In this document: positions 41,080 to 51,190 of the stretch, piece after piece
Position numbering within the stretch: the stretch's first letter is position 1
How the letters are laid out: each line of letters opens with the position of its first letter
Assembly (NCBI GenBank): GCA_013816585.1
Contig: JACDEE010000011.1
Location: 1 to 64,000 of the forward strand
DNA from: Sphingosinicella sp.
Lineage (GTDB): Bacteria > Pseudomonadota > Alphaproteobacteria > Sphingomonadales > Sphingomonadaceae
Length of the DNA: 64,000 nt
Direction of reading: 5' to 3'
Program-made: the position numbers and the translations under genes
The notes under the pieces: generated by a model
The model's input: only the letters and a program-made list of their open reading frames with translations
Databases searched by the model: none
Told to the model about the DNA's origin: nothing

Positions 41080-44000
41080 ATGAAAAGTCGATCGAATCTT
41101 GGACGCTGTAAAGGCGCCTTCCTGACAATTTCGAGCCTGGCGGCCCTGGCCGTAGCCGGCACCGCATCGGCTCAGACCACGCCACCTGAAGACAGTGCGG
41201 CCGCCGCACCCGGGCAGGCTGCGGACCGCGAGGACATCATCGTCACTGGCACGCGGATCGTCCGCGACGGCTTCCAGGCACCTACGCCGCTGACCGTGCT
41301 GACCGAAGCGGAGATCGAAAGCGGTTCACCGACGAACAATATCGCCGATTTCGTCAACACCCTGCCGTCGCTTGCCGGCTCGACGCGCCCTTCCAACTCG
41401 CGCCTCAACATTTCGAGCGGGCAGGCGGGCATTAACGCGCTCAACCTGCGCAACCTGGATAACAATATTGGCGGGACTCGCACTTTGGTGCTGGTCAATG
41501 GACGGCGCTCGGTGGCCTCGACGATCACTGGGATAGTCGACGTCAACACCATTCCCCAGGCGCTGATCTCCCGCGTCGATGTGGTGACCGGCGGCGCCTC
41601 TGCGGCCTATGGCTCTGACGCTGTCGCGGGTGTCGTCAACTTCATCCTCGATAACAAGTTTGAAGGGCTGAAGCTTGAGGCGGATTCGGGCATCACCACC
41701 TTTGGCGATGGCTTCAACTATTCGTTCAACGCCACGGGCGGAATGTCGTTCGGAGGTGGGCGGGGCCACATCCTGCTCGCCGGCGAGGTCGCTCATCGTG
41801 ACGGGATCCTGGAGGTCGATCGTGACTGGAACGCCGTCGGCTTCCTCCGATTCGAGAACCCGGCCTACCTTGCCAACCCGAATTCGGGCGCCCCCCAGTT
41901 CATCTTCGTGCGTGACGCGGGTCCCGTCAATTCTACCCCTGGCAGCATCATCACCAACTCCGCAGGCGGTACCGCCAACCGACTACGTGGGCGCTATTTC
42001 GGTCCGGGAGGGAGCGTAAACCAGTTCCAATTCGGCGCGCTGACCTTCCCGTCGTTCACCGGCACCGCCGTGCCCCTGCGAACGCAAGGCGGCGATCGGC
42101 TGATCAACAATTCGGGACGCAACATCGGCCTTGAGCCAAGGGACGACCGCCACGGCGTGTTCGGCCGCATCAGCTACGAGATGACCGACAACATCGAGAT
42201 GTTCGCTGAAGCCGCGTACAATCAGCAGGAGGTGTTGTTCAACGCCGGGCCAAACCTCCAGACCGGCATCGTGCTCAATGCGACCGGCTGCACCCTGACG
42301 CCAGTGCCAATCACCTGCAACGCGTTCCTGCGCAACACACTGAGCGCGGCGGATCTGCAGGGCCTCACGAGCGTGACTATTGCTACGACCTCAGCCGACC
42401 TGCCGTTCCGGCAGATCAATAACAAGCGCGAGGTGCAGCGCTACCTGATCGGCGCGGAAGGCGAGTTCGACGCGTTCGGCAAGACAGCGCGCTGGGACGT
42501 ATATGGGCAATATGGCCGCGCCGATCTGCGGGAGCAGCTTCGGGACATCCAGAATATCGCGCGCATCAACAACGCCCGGGACGCGGCCTTCGCGCCCGCC
42601 GGCAGCGGCTTCCCCGCTGGTTCCATTCAATGCCTGATCAACGTCGACGCCAATTTGACCAATAACGATCCCGCCTGCGTTCCGCTGAACCGGCTGGGTC
42701 TTGGTGTCGCCAATCCGGCGGCGATCGATTACGTCCTGGGCGACCCCCGCCGCGACCAGTTGCTCGAACAGACCATGGTCGGCGTCAACTTCTCGGCCAC
42801 GCCGTTCGCGACCTGGGCGGGCGATGTCAGCGTCGCGATCGGCGCGGAATATCGCAAGGAAAAGGTCAGCGGCTTCGTTCCGGACGAGTTTAAGCCCGTG
42901 CCGATCGTCGATGCCAGCGGCCGCGTCACTGGCGCCTCCAACCGCTGGTCCGTGGGCAACTACCTGCCCAGCTTCGGATCGTACGACGTCAAAGAGGCCT
43001 ATCTCGAAACCGTGGTCCCCCTCGGGTTCGGCCTTGAGCTCAATGGCGCAGTGCGCGCGACCGATTATTCGACCGCAGGCTATGTCACGACATGGAAGGT
43101 GGGCGCCACCTGGCAACCGATCGACGACTTCCGCCTGCGTGTCACACGTTCGCGCGACATCCGTGCGCCCAACCTCAACGATCTTTTCCAGGCGGGCACG
43201 GCGAATAGCGACTCGGTCAGCAATCCCGGCGTCCTGAGCGGCACCAGCCCGCCCTTCGTGCCCGCGGGCCAGCCGGTGCAGGCGGGCTACAGCTATTCCG
43301 GCTTCGCGACGGGCAACCCGGACCTGGGGCCGGAAAAGTCCAATCAATGGAATGTCGGCGCGGTGTTCTCGCCGACCTTCCTGCCCGGCTTCAACCTTGC
43401 GGTCGATTATTTCGACATCAAGGTGAACAGCGGTATCAGTTCCTTCAGCGCACAGCAGATCGTCAATCTGTGCTTCGTTGGGGAGCAAGCCTTCTGCGAC
43501 GCGATCAGCGTCGATCCCACGCGCACGCAGAACCCGGGACAACCCTATCTGCTCATCAAGACGCAGCCCTTCAACGCGGCCAGCCAGAAAGTCCGCGGCG
43601 TCGACATCGATGCGTCCTATCGCGTGCCGCTCGATCGGCTGTTCGGCGGCGCCGATGGCTCGTTCACACTCCGCGGCCTCGCCACCCATTATATCGAGAA
43701 CCGCTTCGACAGCGGCGTGCCAGGCACGGTGGTGCTCAATACGGCCGGTGTGAACGGCGGCCAGGGCGGCACGCCAAGTTGGATCTACCGAGTCAGCGCA
43801 TCCTACGACAATGACGATTTCGGCGTTACCGCGATCGGCCGCGGCGTCAGCGCCGGCAAATATGTTTCCAATGGCATCGAGTGCCAGACGACCTGCCCGA
43901 TAAACCGAACTCCGACCGAGATCTCGCAGTTTCCGACCTACGAGAGCAACCGAATCAAGGGCGCTTTCTACGTCGACCTCAACGTGACCCAGAAGTTCAA

Positions 44001-44160
44001 CGCGCTAGGCAGGGGTGCCGGGGAGTTCTTCCTGAACGTAACCAACCTGTTCGACTCCAATCCGATCCTGTTGCCGGAGACGGGTCTCGCGGCCAACAGC
44101 ACCTACAGCGACCTGCTTGGGCGCGCCTTCCGGGTCGGGATGCGGTTGAAGTTGCGCTAG
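41080..44160 (+). CDS. TonB-dependent outer-membrane receptor
   Basis: A 1026-residue receptor with a signal peptide (GAFLTISSLAALAVAGTASA), a TonB box-like DREDIIVTGTRI, and a plug domain (PTPLTVLTEAEIESGSPTNN and GTRTLVLVNGRRSVASTITG, then VVTGGASAAYGSDAVAGVVN). A 22-strand barrel region follows, ending LGRAFRVGMRLKLR. The start is set at ATG 41080, 6 bases after GAGGGGG. ATG 41074 is almost on top of that site. No N-terminal secretin/FecR signalling domain is present. Substrate unknown. The permease and cell-wall genes downstream suggest muropeptides or peptides. Confidence 0.92.
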   Translation: MKSRSNLGRCKGAFLTISSLAALAVAGTASAQTTPPEDSAAAAPGQAADREDIIVTGTRIVRDGFQAPTPLTVLTEAEIESGSPTNNIADFVNTLPSLAGSTRPSNSRLNISSGQAGINALNLRNLDNNIGGTRTLVLVNGRRSVASTITGIVDVNTIPQALISRVDVVTGGASAAYGSDAVAGVVNFILDNKFEGLKLEADSGITTFGDGFNYSFNATGGMSFGGGRGHILLAGEVAHRDGILEVDRDWNAVGFLRFENPAYLANPNSGAPQFIFVRDAGPVNSTPGSIITNSAGGTANRLRGRYFGPGGSVNQFQFGALTFPSFTGTAVPLRTQGGDRLINNSGRNIGLEPRDDRHGVFGRISYEMTDNIEMFAEAAYNQQEVLFNAGPNLQTGIVLNATGCTLTPVPITCNAFLRNTLSAADLQGLTSVTIATTSADLPFRQINNKREVQRYLIGAEGEFDAFGKTARWDVYGQYGRADLREQLRDIQNIARINNARDAAFAPAGSGFPAGSIQCLINVDANLTNNDPACVPLNRLGLGVANPAAIDYVLGDPRRDQLLEQTMVGVNFSATPFATWAGDVSVAIGAEYRKEKVSGFVPDEFKPVPIVDASGRVTGASNRWSVGNYLPSFGSYDVKEAYLETVVPLGFGLELNGAVRATDYSTAGYVTTWKVGATWQPIDDFRLRVTRSRDIRAPNLNDLFQAGTANSDSVSNPGVLSGTSPPFVPAGQPVQAGYSYSGFATGNPDLGPEKSNQWNVGAVFSPTFLPGFNLAVDYFDIKVNSGISSFSAQQIVNLCFVGEQAFCDAISVDPTRTQNPGQPYLLIKTQPFNAASQKVRGVDIDASYRVPLDRLFGGADGSFTLRGLATHYIENRFDSGVPGTVVLNTAGVNGGQGGTPSWIYRVSASYDNDDFGVTAIGRGVSAGKYVSNGIECQTTCPINRTPTEISQFPTYESNRIKGAFYVDLNVTQKFNALGRGAGEFFLNVTNLFDSNPILLPETGLAANSTYSDLLGRAFRVGMRLKLR

Positions 44161-44168
44161 GCGAATTT

Positions 44169-44202
44169 GGGCAGCCTCTTCCAACATTGGTGGAGGCTGC
44201 CC
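44169..44202 (+). terminator. Hairpin terminator after the TonB receptor gene
   Basis: A 10-bp stem GGGCAGCCTC / GAGGCTGCCC (44169-44178 and 44193-44202) with a loop that can extend the stem, 9 bases after the receptor stop. No strong U tract follows. Confidence 0.5.
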
Positions 44203-44306
44203 AACACTTACCGACCCCAGATGGCTTGCGGACCCGCTTGGTCTCTGCTTGAATTCAATGCGGATTAGCCGGCTGCGGCTTCCCGCCGTGATGAAGGGGC
44301 TGCCAC

Positions 44307-45842
44307 TTGGCTGAACTTGCCGCAAATGCGCTGACGGCACCACCACCTTCGGTCGTCCCACCGGGCCTTCGTCGCCAGGCCCTGTACATAACGCTCGGCT
44401 TTTCCGCCGGCCTCCCATTCTACATGTTCTCTACCGTTCTCTCGCTGCGGCTGCAGGCGCACGAAGTCGGGCTTGTGATCATCGGCTTCTTTGCCTGGGT
44501 GCAATTACTACCCACTTTCAAATTCCTATGGGCGCCCTTGCTCGACCGTTTCGAAGTGCCGGGATTCGGACGCTATTGGGGGAAAAGGCGCGGCTGGATC
44601 ATGCTCGCGCAGCTGGGCATCTTCACCTCGATGGTGACGATGGGGCTTACCTCCTCGGACCAGAATTTATGGGTCACCGCTTTATTCGCCGTCCTGCTGG
44701 CCTTCTGGACGACCACGCTGGAAATCGCGGCCGATGCCTGGCGTATCGAGCTTGCTCCGACGCAGGAAGAACAGGGACCTATCGCGGCTGCCAACCTATG
44801 GGGCTATCGCACCGCCATGGTGGCGGCGGGAAGCGGCGCGCTTCTGATTGCGGACCATCCGGGCTGGGGCTGGACCGCGGCCTATCTCGCCATCGGGACG
44901 GTTGCCTTCCTGCCTTTCCTGCTGCTGGCCTTCATGCGCCCCGATCCCGGGCATGGCGGTAGCCGCACCGGCGCGCTTGTCGCAGGCGTTGGCGTAAGCA
45001 TCGCCATCTTGCTCAGCCTGACGGCTGTTACCGCCGCGATTGGCTGGGTCCTGCTTACCGCCGCTTCCGGCGCAGGGATCAGCGGAAACACTAACGTCAC
45101 GCCTTATGTATTGGCCGTCTGCATGGTCCCGTTCCTGTTGATGGCCGCAGCCGTACCCAAGATCCGGACAATGCCTCCTACCGCGCCCGCCCGGCGTTCC
45201 GCCGCGATCGGACCCTATGTCGACTTCTTCTGGCGGTACGGCTTCATGGCAATCGCGCTGATGGCGTTCGTTTCCACCTACCGAATGGGCGACGTGCTGG
45301 CGCTCAACCTGTCCAAGCCGATGATCAAGGAATTGGGCTATTCGCTGACCCAGATCGGACGCGCCGATTCCTATGTCGCCCTGATCGCGAGCATTGCCGG
45401 GGTGGGGATTGGCAGGTGGATGGCGATGCGCTGGCCGCAAATGCGGACTTTGGCGATCGGCGCCTTGTTCGCGGCGATCGGCAATTTCGGCTTTGTCTGG
45501 CTGGCGCATCAACCGGTCGATGAAATGTTGCTCTATGTCGCCACCGCTGCCGACCAGTTCGGCAATGGCATGGCTGGCACGATCTTCGTCGTCTATCTGT
45601 CGATGCTAGTGAATCCGCGCTATCCGGGCGCGCAATATGCCTTCCTGTCGGGCTTCGCTTTCCTCTTGCCGCGCCTGTTGGCGGGGGCAGGCGGATCGAT
45701 CGTGGAGGGCCTTGATTCGGCCGGTTATCCGGGATTCGACCTTTTCTTCATTCTTTCAGGCGTCCTAAGCCTCGCCGCGCTCATATTACTGCCAATTATA
45801 GGCAATGCGCGGCCACGGGCGCCGGACGATTTGCCGGCATGA
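44307..45842 (+). CDS. AmpG-like MFS permease (muropeptide uptake)
   Basis: A 511-residue major facilitator protein with about 12-14 TM segments. Signatures of the AmpG group are GFSAGLPFYMFSTVLSLRLQ, LPTFKFLWAPLLDRFEVP and the DAWRIELAPTQEEQGPIAAA block. AmpG imports GlcNAc-anhMurNAc peptides from the periplasm for recycling. The start is TTG at 44307, preceded by AAGGGG at 7 bases. The last four bases overlap the serine hydrolase gene, coupling uptake to that enzyme. Substrate is inferred from family and neighbours. Confidence 0.85.
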   Translation: MAELAANALTAPPPSVVPPGLRRQALYITLGFSAGLPFYMFSTVLSLRLQAHEVGLVIIGFFAWVQLLPTFKFLWAPLLDRFEVPGFGRYWGKRRGWIMLAQLGIFTSMVTMGLTSSDQNLWVTALFAVLLAFWTTTLEIAADAWRIELAPTQEEQGPIAAANLWGYRTAMVAAGSGALLIADHPGWGWTAAYLAIGTVAFLPFLLLAFMRPDPGHGGSRTGALVAGVGVSIAILLSLTAVTAAIGWVLLTAASGAGISGNTNVTPYVLAVCMVPFLLMAAAVPKIRTMPPTAPARRSAAIGPYVDFFWRYGFMAIALMAFVSTYRMGDVLALNLSKPMIKELGYSLTQIGRADSYVALIASIAGVGIGRWMAMRWPQMRTLAIGALFAAIGNFGFVWLAHQPVDEMLLYVATAADQFGNGMAGTIFVVYLSMLVNPRYPGAQYAFLSGFAFLLPRLLAGAGGSIVEGLDSAGYPGFDLFFILSGVLSLAALILLPIIGNARPRAPDDLPA

Positions 45843-46849
45843 TCGAGGGTGTAGCCGAAAAAGGGTTCGCTGCTGCGAAGGATGCGGTCGCGAGCGGGCA
45901 GATACCCGGGGCAACGCTGGGGATTGTCGGCGCGGACGGCCAGCGCGCGGTTCGCCTGTGCGGCATGGCGGCGCTGGTTCCGGATGCGGAGCCGCTGACG
46001 CAAGATCATTGGTTCGATCTTGCCTCCGTTTCCAAGGTCATTGCGACGACGACTATGATTCTGACGCTCGCGGACGAAGGAAGGGTCGATCTCGATCGCC
46101 CGCTTACTGACGCGATACCAGACCTTCGCCAATATGATGTAGCGGGCGCAGCCGAACGGAAGCTTAGTTTTCGCGACTGCCTGGCGCACCGCACTTTCCT
46201 GCCAGCGGTGGAGCCAATCTATACCTACGGAGACGATCCCGATCGGCTGAAGGCCTTTCTGTTGCAGCGGGAATGGAAGCAGGGGCCGCCGGTTTATTCC
46301 GACATCAATTTCATGCTGCTCGGCATTGCGATCGAACGGATCACCGGAAGGCCGCTTTCGGGTTGGCCGTTGGGTCCCGGCCTCGCTTATGGCCCGCCGC
46401 CGGGACCCGTGGTCGCCACCGAATTTTGCCGCTGGCGGGGGCGAGTGATGAAGGGTGAGGTGCATGACGAAAATGCCTGGGCGCTGGGCGGCGCGGCAGG
46501 TCATGCCGGCCTGTTCGGCACGGTCTCCGGCGTGCTCGCCTACGCCCAAGGGGTGTTAGACGGCAGCGGCGCTTCCCCGGCCACGCTCGATGCCATTCGC
46601 ACGCCGGTGGAGGGCGATCGGACCTGCGGGTGGGAACGGCGCTTTGCGGGCTGGCGCGGGGGCGATGCCTGCTCTTTCGAGACGATCGGGCATACGGGTT
46701 TCACCGGCACCGGCCTCTGGATCGATTTCGATCGGGGGGTGGCCTGGACCCTGCTCACCAATCGGGTCCACCCGACGCGGCACCGCGAAACCGGCATAGA
46801 CCTCCTCCGGCAGGAAACAGGAAATGCGGTCATAAAAGCCTGGGGCTAG
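45839..46849 (+). CDS. Serine hydrolase, beta-lactamase/PBP-like (S12 type)
   Basis: A 336-residue enzyme with the class C beta-lactamase fold. The SxxK motif is SVSK in FDLASVSKVIATTTM, the Tyr motif is YSD in PPVYSDINFMLLGIA (YxN replaced by YSD), and HTG in IGHTGFTGTGLWIDF is the KTG equivalent. There is no signal peptide, so it is probably cytoplasmic, fitting a peptidase or amidase that acts on imported wall fragments. The start overlaps the AmpG-like stop (ATGA). It converges on dacB with a 4-base overlap of the 3' ends. Confidence 0.83.
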   Translation: MIEGVAEKGFAAAKDAVASGQIPGATLGIVGADGQRAVRLCGMAALVPDAEPLTQDHWFDLASVSKVIATTTMILTLADEGRVDLDRPLTDAIPDLRQYDVAGAAERKLSFRDCLAHRTFLPAVEPIYTYGDDPDRLKAFLLQREWKQGPPVYSDINFMLLGIAIERITGRPLSGWPLGPGLAYGPPPGPVVATEFCRWRGRVMKGEVHDENAWALGGAAGHAGLFGTVSGVLAYAQGVLDGSGASPATLDAIRTPVEGDRTCGWERRFAGWRGGDACSFETIGHTGFTGTGLWIDFDRGVAWTLLTNRVHPTRHRETGIDLLRQETGNAVIKAWG

Positions 46850-48375
46850 TTCGCCTCGGCGATCAGCACGAGCGCCGCATCCATGACCTTGGTGGCTGCC
46901 ACCCCTTCCGGCACATCATTGGCATAAACGGAGAAGGTAAGCAGCTTGCCACTTTTGCCGGTCATGTAACCGGACAAAGCGTTGGTCGCGTTCAGCGTTC
47001 CGGTCTTGGCGAACAGACCGCTCTCAAGCGAGGTGTCCTTGAAGCGCCGCGCCAGCGTTCCATCGACGCCCGCAATCGGAAGGGAGGAGCGCCAGCGTTC
47101 GCCCCAGGGCTGCGCCTGGATCCAGCGCAGCATCTTCGTCACGCTGCGCGGGGCGAGGCGGTTGTAGCTCGACATTCCCGAACCGTCCGAAATGTCCCAG
47201 CCGGTGCGCGGAACGCCGGCCTGCTCCATCATCGCCTGGACGGCGGCGACTCCGTCGGCGATCGAGCCGGTACCGGATGCGAGTCCCACCCGGCGAAGCA
47301 TCAATTCGGCGTGAAGATTCTGGCTGACCTTGTTGATAGTTTCGATGTCATCCGCCAGCGGCGGCGGGGTGAGTTTCGCGAGCGGCTCTTCCCGCTGCGG
47401 TCGAGCCACGGCAACTCCGGCCCGAAGCTTGGGGTCGTCGAACGGCCGTAGTCCGCGGTGGCGGACAGCGACCTCGCCCCCGACCCTTACCCCCCGCGCC
47501 TCGAGCAAATCCTTGAGGCGCCAGGCTGCGAAATGGGCCGGATCGTCAATGCCCATCCGCACAAGTTCGGGCTCGGCGCCGGCAGCAATCGTGCCGGACA
47601 AGCGAACGACATTGCTGGCCGGCATCCGGTCAAAGGAAAGATTTGTCTCGCCATGGGCGACGGTCAGCGCCTGGTTTTCGATCCTGTAATAAGGAAGGTG
47701 CTCGATACGCGGGGGCTGGCCGGGGCTGGTGGGGAATGCCCGAAGATGCAGCTCGTTATCGTCGATGCTGAGCGCGGACACGCCGGTCCCGGATCGGGAA
47801 GGGATGTTGTTCCAGCTCATCCCCGGGCTCCATCTCTGATCCGGGAACAGGCTGTCGTCACCGACCACATTCCCGACCCTCATGGTGCGGGCGGCAACGG
47901 CGTCGGCCAGCGCGGCGAGACAATTGGCCACGCATTCGGGAGCGCTCGACAGGCGCGCATCGCCATTGCCGACCAGCACTACATCGGGAGCCATTTTCCC
48001 ATATTGTTCAAGTCGCACCGCCGCGCCGCCATTAGTGTCGGGCTGATCGAGAGGGCCGAGCGTCGCGAAGGCGGCCGCGGTGGTCAGCATCTTGGTGTTG
48101 GACGCGGGAATGAAGCGGTTGTCGGGATCGATCGCGATCAGTTCGCGTCCGTCCGCGTCGGCAACGACCAGGCCGAAACGGACACCGGGCCCGGCCCCGG
48201 CAAGTTCGGTCTCCACCCGCTCCTGCAAGGACTGGGCGAGGGCCGGGGAGGCGGCGGAGAGGGCCACAGCGAGCAACGCTGCGCGCCAGCCGATCGCGAC
48301 CGGCGGCATGATCGGCATTTGGCGACGGCCGGAGCGCAGGTACGCAGATGATTTCATCGACATTCTCCGGATCAT
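46846..48375 (-). CDS. dacB: D-alanyl-D-alanine carboxypeptidase/endopeptidase, PBP4 (S13) family
   Basis: A 509-residue exported penicillin-binding protein. A signal region (WRAALLAVALSAASPALAQ) is followed by SxxK in FIPASNTKMLTTAAAF, SxN-type SDGSGMSSYNRLAPRS and KTG in FAKTGTLNATNALSGYM. It removes terminal D-Ala or cuts cross-links in peptidoglycan. The ATG at 48375 overlaps the symporter stop (ATGA), which supports this start although an internal ATG nearer the signal peptide exists. It is the last gene of the D-amino-acid operon. Confidence 0.92.
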   Translation of the reverse strand: MIRRMSMKSSAYLRSGRRQMPIMPPVAIGWRAALLAVALSAASPALAQSLQERVETELAGAGPGVRFGLVVADADGRELIAIDPDNRFIPASNTKMLTTAAAFATLGPLDQPDTNGGAAVRLEQYGKMAPDVVLVGNGDARLSSAPECVANCLAALADAVAARTMRVGNVVGDDSLFPDQRWSPGMSWNNIPSRSGTGVSALSIDDNELHLRAFPTSPGQPPRIEHLPYYRIENQALTVAHGETNLSFDRMPASNVVRLSGTIAAGAEPELVRMGIDDPAHFAAWRLKDLLEARGVRVGGEVAVRHRGLRPFDDPKLRAGVAVARPQREEPLAKLTPPPLADDIETINKVSQNLHAELMLRRVGLASGTGSIADGVAAVQAMMEQAGVPRTGWDISDGSGMSSYNRLAPRSVTKMLRWIQAQPWGERWRSSLPIAGVDGTLARRFKDTSLESGLFAKTGTLNATNALSGYMTGKSGKLLTFSVYANDVPEGVAATKVMDAALVLIAEAN

Positions 48376-49634
48376 ATTTGCTCTTCAGTCGGCTGGCCCG
48401 GGCGCAGCATCGTCTCGTCCAGCTCTCCTTCCCATCGCGCCACTGTCGTGGCCACGGTCAGATTGGCGCTGGCGCTGGGCACGGTACGCGTCATGTCCAG
48501 CAGCCGATCGAACGGCAGGACGAAGCCAACCACCAAAGCGGTCTGCTCCGGCGGAATGCCGACGGCGGACAGGACTGCCGCCAGCATGAAAAGCGAAGCG
48601 GAAGGCACGGGGGCGGTTCCGAAGGCGGCCAGCGCGCCGGTGAGCAGGACCAGGGCATAGACGGTCGGGGTGAGGGGGGTTCCGAACGCCTGCAGGGCGA
48701 ACATGCTGAGCAGCCCGACATACATGGCGGTGCCATCTTTGCCGATGCTGGCGCCAAGGGGGAGGGTGGTTGAATAGACCGGCGGCGCGATCCCGACATT
48801 CTTCTCCGCAACCCGCATCGCGACCGGCAAGGTCGCCGAGCTGGAGGCGGTCGAAAAGGCCACGACGAGCGCATCGATGATGGCCCGAAAGAAGCGGGCG
48901 ACGGGCACCTTTGCCAGGAATTTCAGGATGAGGCTGTGCACGATCAGAATCTGCGCGGCAGAACCGATCACCACGGCCAGCGCGAGCCATCCGACATTGA
49001 CGAAGACCGCGGCCCCGTTGGCAGCGACGGCGTTGGCAATCAGCGCGAAGACTCCGAACGGGGTCGCTTCCATGACGATGCCGACGATCTTCAGCAGAAC
49101 CGACGAGGCGGATTGCAGCAGATTGGAGAATGGGCGGCCCGCTTCTCCGGCGACGAGCGTCCCGATCCCCATCAGGATCGCGACGAAGATGATCGCCAGC
49201 ATGTCGCCCTTGGCGAGCGCGTCGAATATGTTGGTCGGGACAATGCCGATCAATTGTTCGTAGGGCGTGGGCGGATCGCCCAGCGCCTGGGGAGCGGCAT
49301 TGCCGAGCGGGGCGCCCTCTCCCGGACGAATGAGGCTGGCGACCGCCATGCCGATCGATACGGCGAGCGCAGTGGTCAAGGCGAACAGGCCGACTGTGCG
49401 TCCGCCAAGGCCCGCTATCCGCTTTGGATCGCCGAGCGAAGTGATCCCCGACGCGATGGTGACCAGAACGATCGGCACCACCAGCATTCGGATGGCGCGA
49501 ACGAACAGATCGCCCATGAACTGGACGGCAGGCGTAGCTTCCGGCCAGGCAAAGGCAAATAGAAGGCCGAGCGCGAGGGCGCCGAGCACCCGTTTCCACA
49601 ACGGGATCGCGAACCAGCCGCGGAGCAACCTCAC
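48372..49634 (-). CDS. Dicarboxylate/amino acid:cation symporter (DAACS)
   Basis: A 420-residue transporter of the GltP/DctA family. Signatures include FVRAIRMLVVPIVLVTIASG, the serine-rich STASSSATLPVAM loop, PLGASIGKDGTAMYVGLLSM and LPFDRLLDMTRTVPSASANL. It imports glutamate, aspartate, C4-dicarboxylates or similar. Both ends overlap neighbours by four bases (D-aminoacylase upstream, dacB downstream), suggesting uptake of an acidic D-amino acid or peptide used by the operon. The exact substrate is not visible. Confidence 0.9.
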   Translation of the reverse strand: MRLLRGWFAIPLWKRVLGALALGLLFAFAWPEATPAVQFMGDLFVRAIRMLVVPIVLVTIASGITSLGDPKRIAGLGGRTVGLFALTTALAVSIGMAVASLIRPGEGAPLGNAAPQALGDPPTPYEQLIGIVPTNIFDALAKGDMLAIIFVAILMGIGTLVAGEAGRPFSNLLQSASSVLLKIVGIVMEATPFGVFALIANAVAANGAAVFVNVGWLALAVVIGSAAQILIVHSLILKFLAKVPVARFFRAIIDALVVAFSTASSSATLPVAMRVAEKNVGIAPPVYSTTLPLGASIGKDGTAMYVGLLSMFALQAFGTPLTPTVYALVLLTGALAAFGTAPVPSASLFMLAAVLSAVGIPPEQTALVVGFVLPFDRLLDMTRTVPSASANLTVATTVARWEGELDETMLRPGQPTEEQI

Positions 49635-51190
49635 CGGCAGGTCCCGCGCGTGGGAATGTGGGCGATCGAGCGGCCAGCCGCGGTTCCCGTAAGCGCGCCA
49701 TTGTCGACCGCGACCTTTCCATTGACGACCACCGTGCGTACGCCCGCCGCCAGAAGCTTTGGCTGTTCGTAAGTCGATTGCGCCGCGTATCGCGCCGGAT
49801 CGAAAATGACGATGTCGGCGAAAGATCCCGCCTTCAGGCGCCCGCGAGAGGCGATCCCGAACGTGTCGGCGGTGAGCGAAGTGCTTCGTTCGATGAAGTC
49901 GCGCAGATTTATGACCTTTTTGGAAACGACATATTCAGCATATTTACGCGCGAAGCTTCCGTAAGCGCGCGGGTGGCCAGTCGAGGCGTCGGAACTGGTC
50001 ATGACCCACGGGCGGCGCATGAAGGCGGCAATGTCGCCCTCGGTCTGGTTGAACGAGGCGACGGCCAGATCCTTGACGCGGAACAAGGCGATCGCGGCGG
50101 CGATCGGATCTTCGCCGCGCGCTTTGGCTATCTCCGCCAGATTATTTCCCTTGTAATCGCCTTCCGTGATCAGCAGCGAATCCGCCCCGCCGCGACGCCG
50201 CATATTTTCGGCCATCTCGGTGCGCAGGCGCGGGAGGGAAGCCGCATCATCGAGACGTTTCAGCAGGGCCGGGCGTCCTCCATCCTGCGCCCAGATCGGA
50301 ACGAGCGACGCGACCAAGCTCGTGCCGGACGCGGACCAGGGATATTGGTCGGCCGTGATTTTCTGGCCTGCGCGCTGGGCAGCCTCGATCCTGGCGATGA
50401 TGGCGGGCGCCTGGCCCTGCACATCCACGCCGAGCGCCTTGATATGGGAGATATTGACTGGCATTCCGGCCTCGCGGCCGACCGAGATGGCTTCGTCCAC
50501 CGCGCCGGCAAGGCCGATCGTGTAACTGGATTCGTCGCGTATGTGGCTGTCATAGACCCCGCCGCGCAAGGCCGCCTCGCGCGCCAGCGCAATCACTTCA
50601 TCCGTCTTTGCGAAGCTTTGCGGCGCGTAAAAGAGCCCGGTCGAAAATCCCAAGGCGCCCTGGCACATCGCTTTTGCCACGAGCGATTTCATACGAATCA
50701 GCTCGGCGGCGCTCGGCGGCCGGTCTTCCTCGCCGATCAGGCGCTTTCGCACCGGCTCAAGGCCCACATAGGTGGCGTAATTGATGCCGACCGGTCTTCG
50801 CGCGGCGCGGCCGAGTGTCGATCGAACGTCGGGGTCGCCGCGGCCGTCATTGCCGATGAAAGCCGTGGTGACACCCTGCATCAGAAAGCCTGGGATCAGC
50901 CTGACCTTGGCTTTCTTGGAAGCGAGCTGATCGCCCGCATGGGTATGCGGATCGATGAACCCGGGCGTGACGATCATGCCGCTCGCGTCGATTATGCGCC
51001 GCGCGGGAGGAGAAAGGCCGGGTCCGACCGCATATATTCGGTCGCCCGATACGGCCACGTCGCCGACGAACGGAGCATCCGAGCCAGTGAAGACAGTGCC
51101 GCCGCGGATCAGCAGGTCCACCGGCGCCGGTCCCGCGCCCAATGTGAGGAAGGCTGCGGCGGCGAGCAAAGCGGGACGGCGGATATTCAT
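49631..51190 (-). CDS. N-acyl-D-amino-acid deacylase (amidohydrolase), exported
   Basis: A 519-residue amidohydrolase with signal peptide (RRPALLAAAAFLTLGAG), metal-binding TPGFIDPHTHAGD, GALGFSTGLFYAP, then YDSHIRDESSYTIG and VNISHIKALG, and the late Asp in VMTSSDASTGHPRAYGSFAR. This order matches D-aminoacylases/N-acyl-D-glutamate deacylases. It releases D-amino acids from N-acyl forms, probably in the periplasm. Start overlaps the DgcA stop by four bases. Confidence 0.9.
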   Translation of the reverse strand: MNIRRPALLAAAAFLTLGAGPAPVDLLIRGGTVFTGSDAPFVGDVAVSGDRIYAVGPGLSPPARRIIDASGMIVTPGFIDPHTHAGDQLASKKAKVRLIPGFLMQGVTTAFIGNDGRGDPDVRSTLGRAARRPVGINYATYVGLEPVRKRLIGEEDRPPSAAELIRMKSLVAKAMCQGALGFSTGLFYAPQSFAKTDEVIALAREAALRGGVYDSHIRDESSYTIGLAGAVDEAISVGREAGMPVNISHIKALGVDVQGQAPAIIARIEAAQRAGQKITADQYPWSASGTSLVASLVPIWAQDGGRPALLKRLDDAASLPRLRTEMAENMRRRGGADSLLITEGDYKGNNLAEIAKARGEDPIAAAIALFRVKDLAVASFNQTEGDIAAFMRRPWVMTSSDASTGHPRAYGSFARKYAEYVVSKKVINLRDFIERSTSLTADTFGIASRGRLKAGSFADIVIFDPARYAAQSTYEQPKLLAAGVRTVVVNGKVAVDNGALTGTAAGRSIAHIPTRGTCR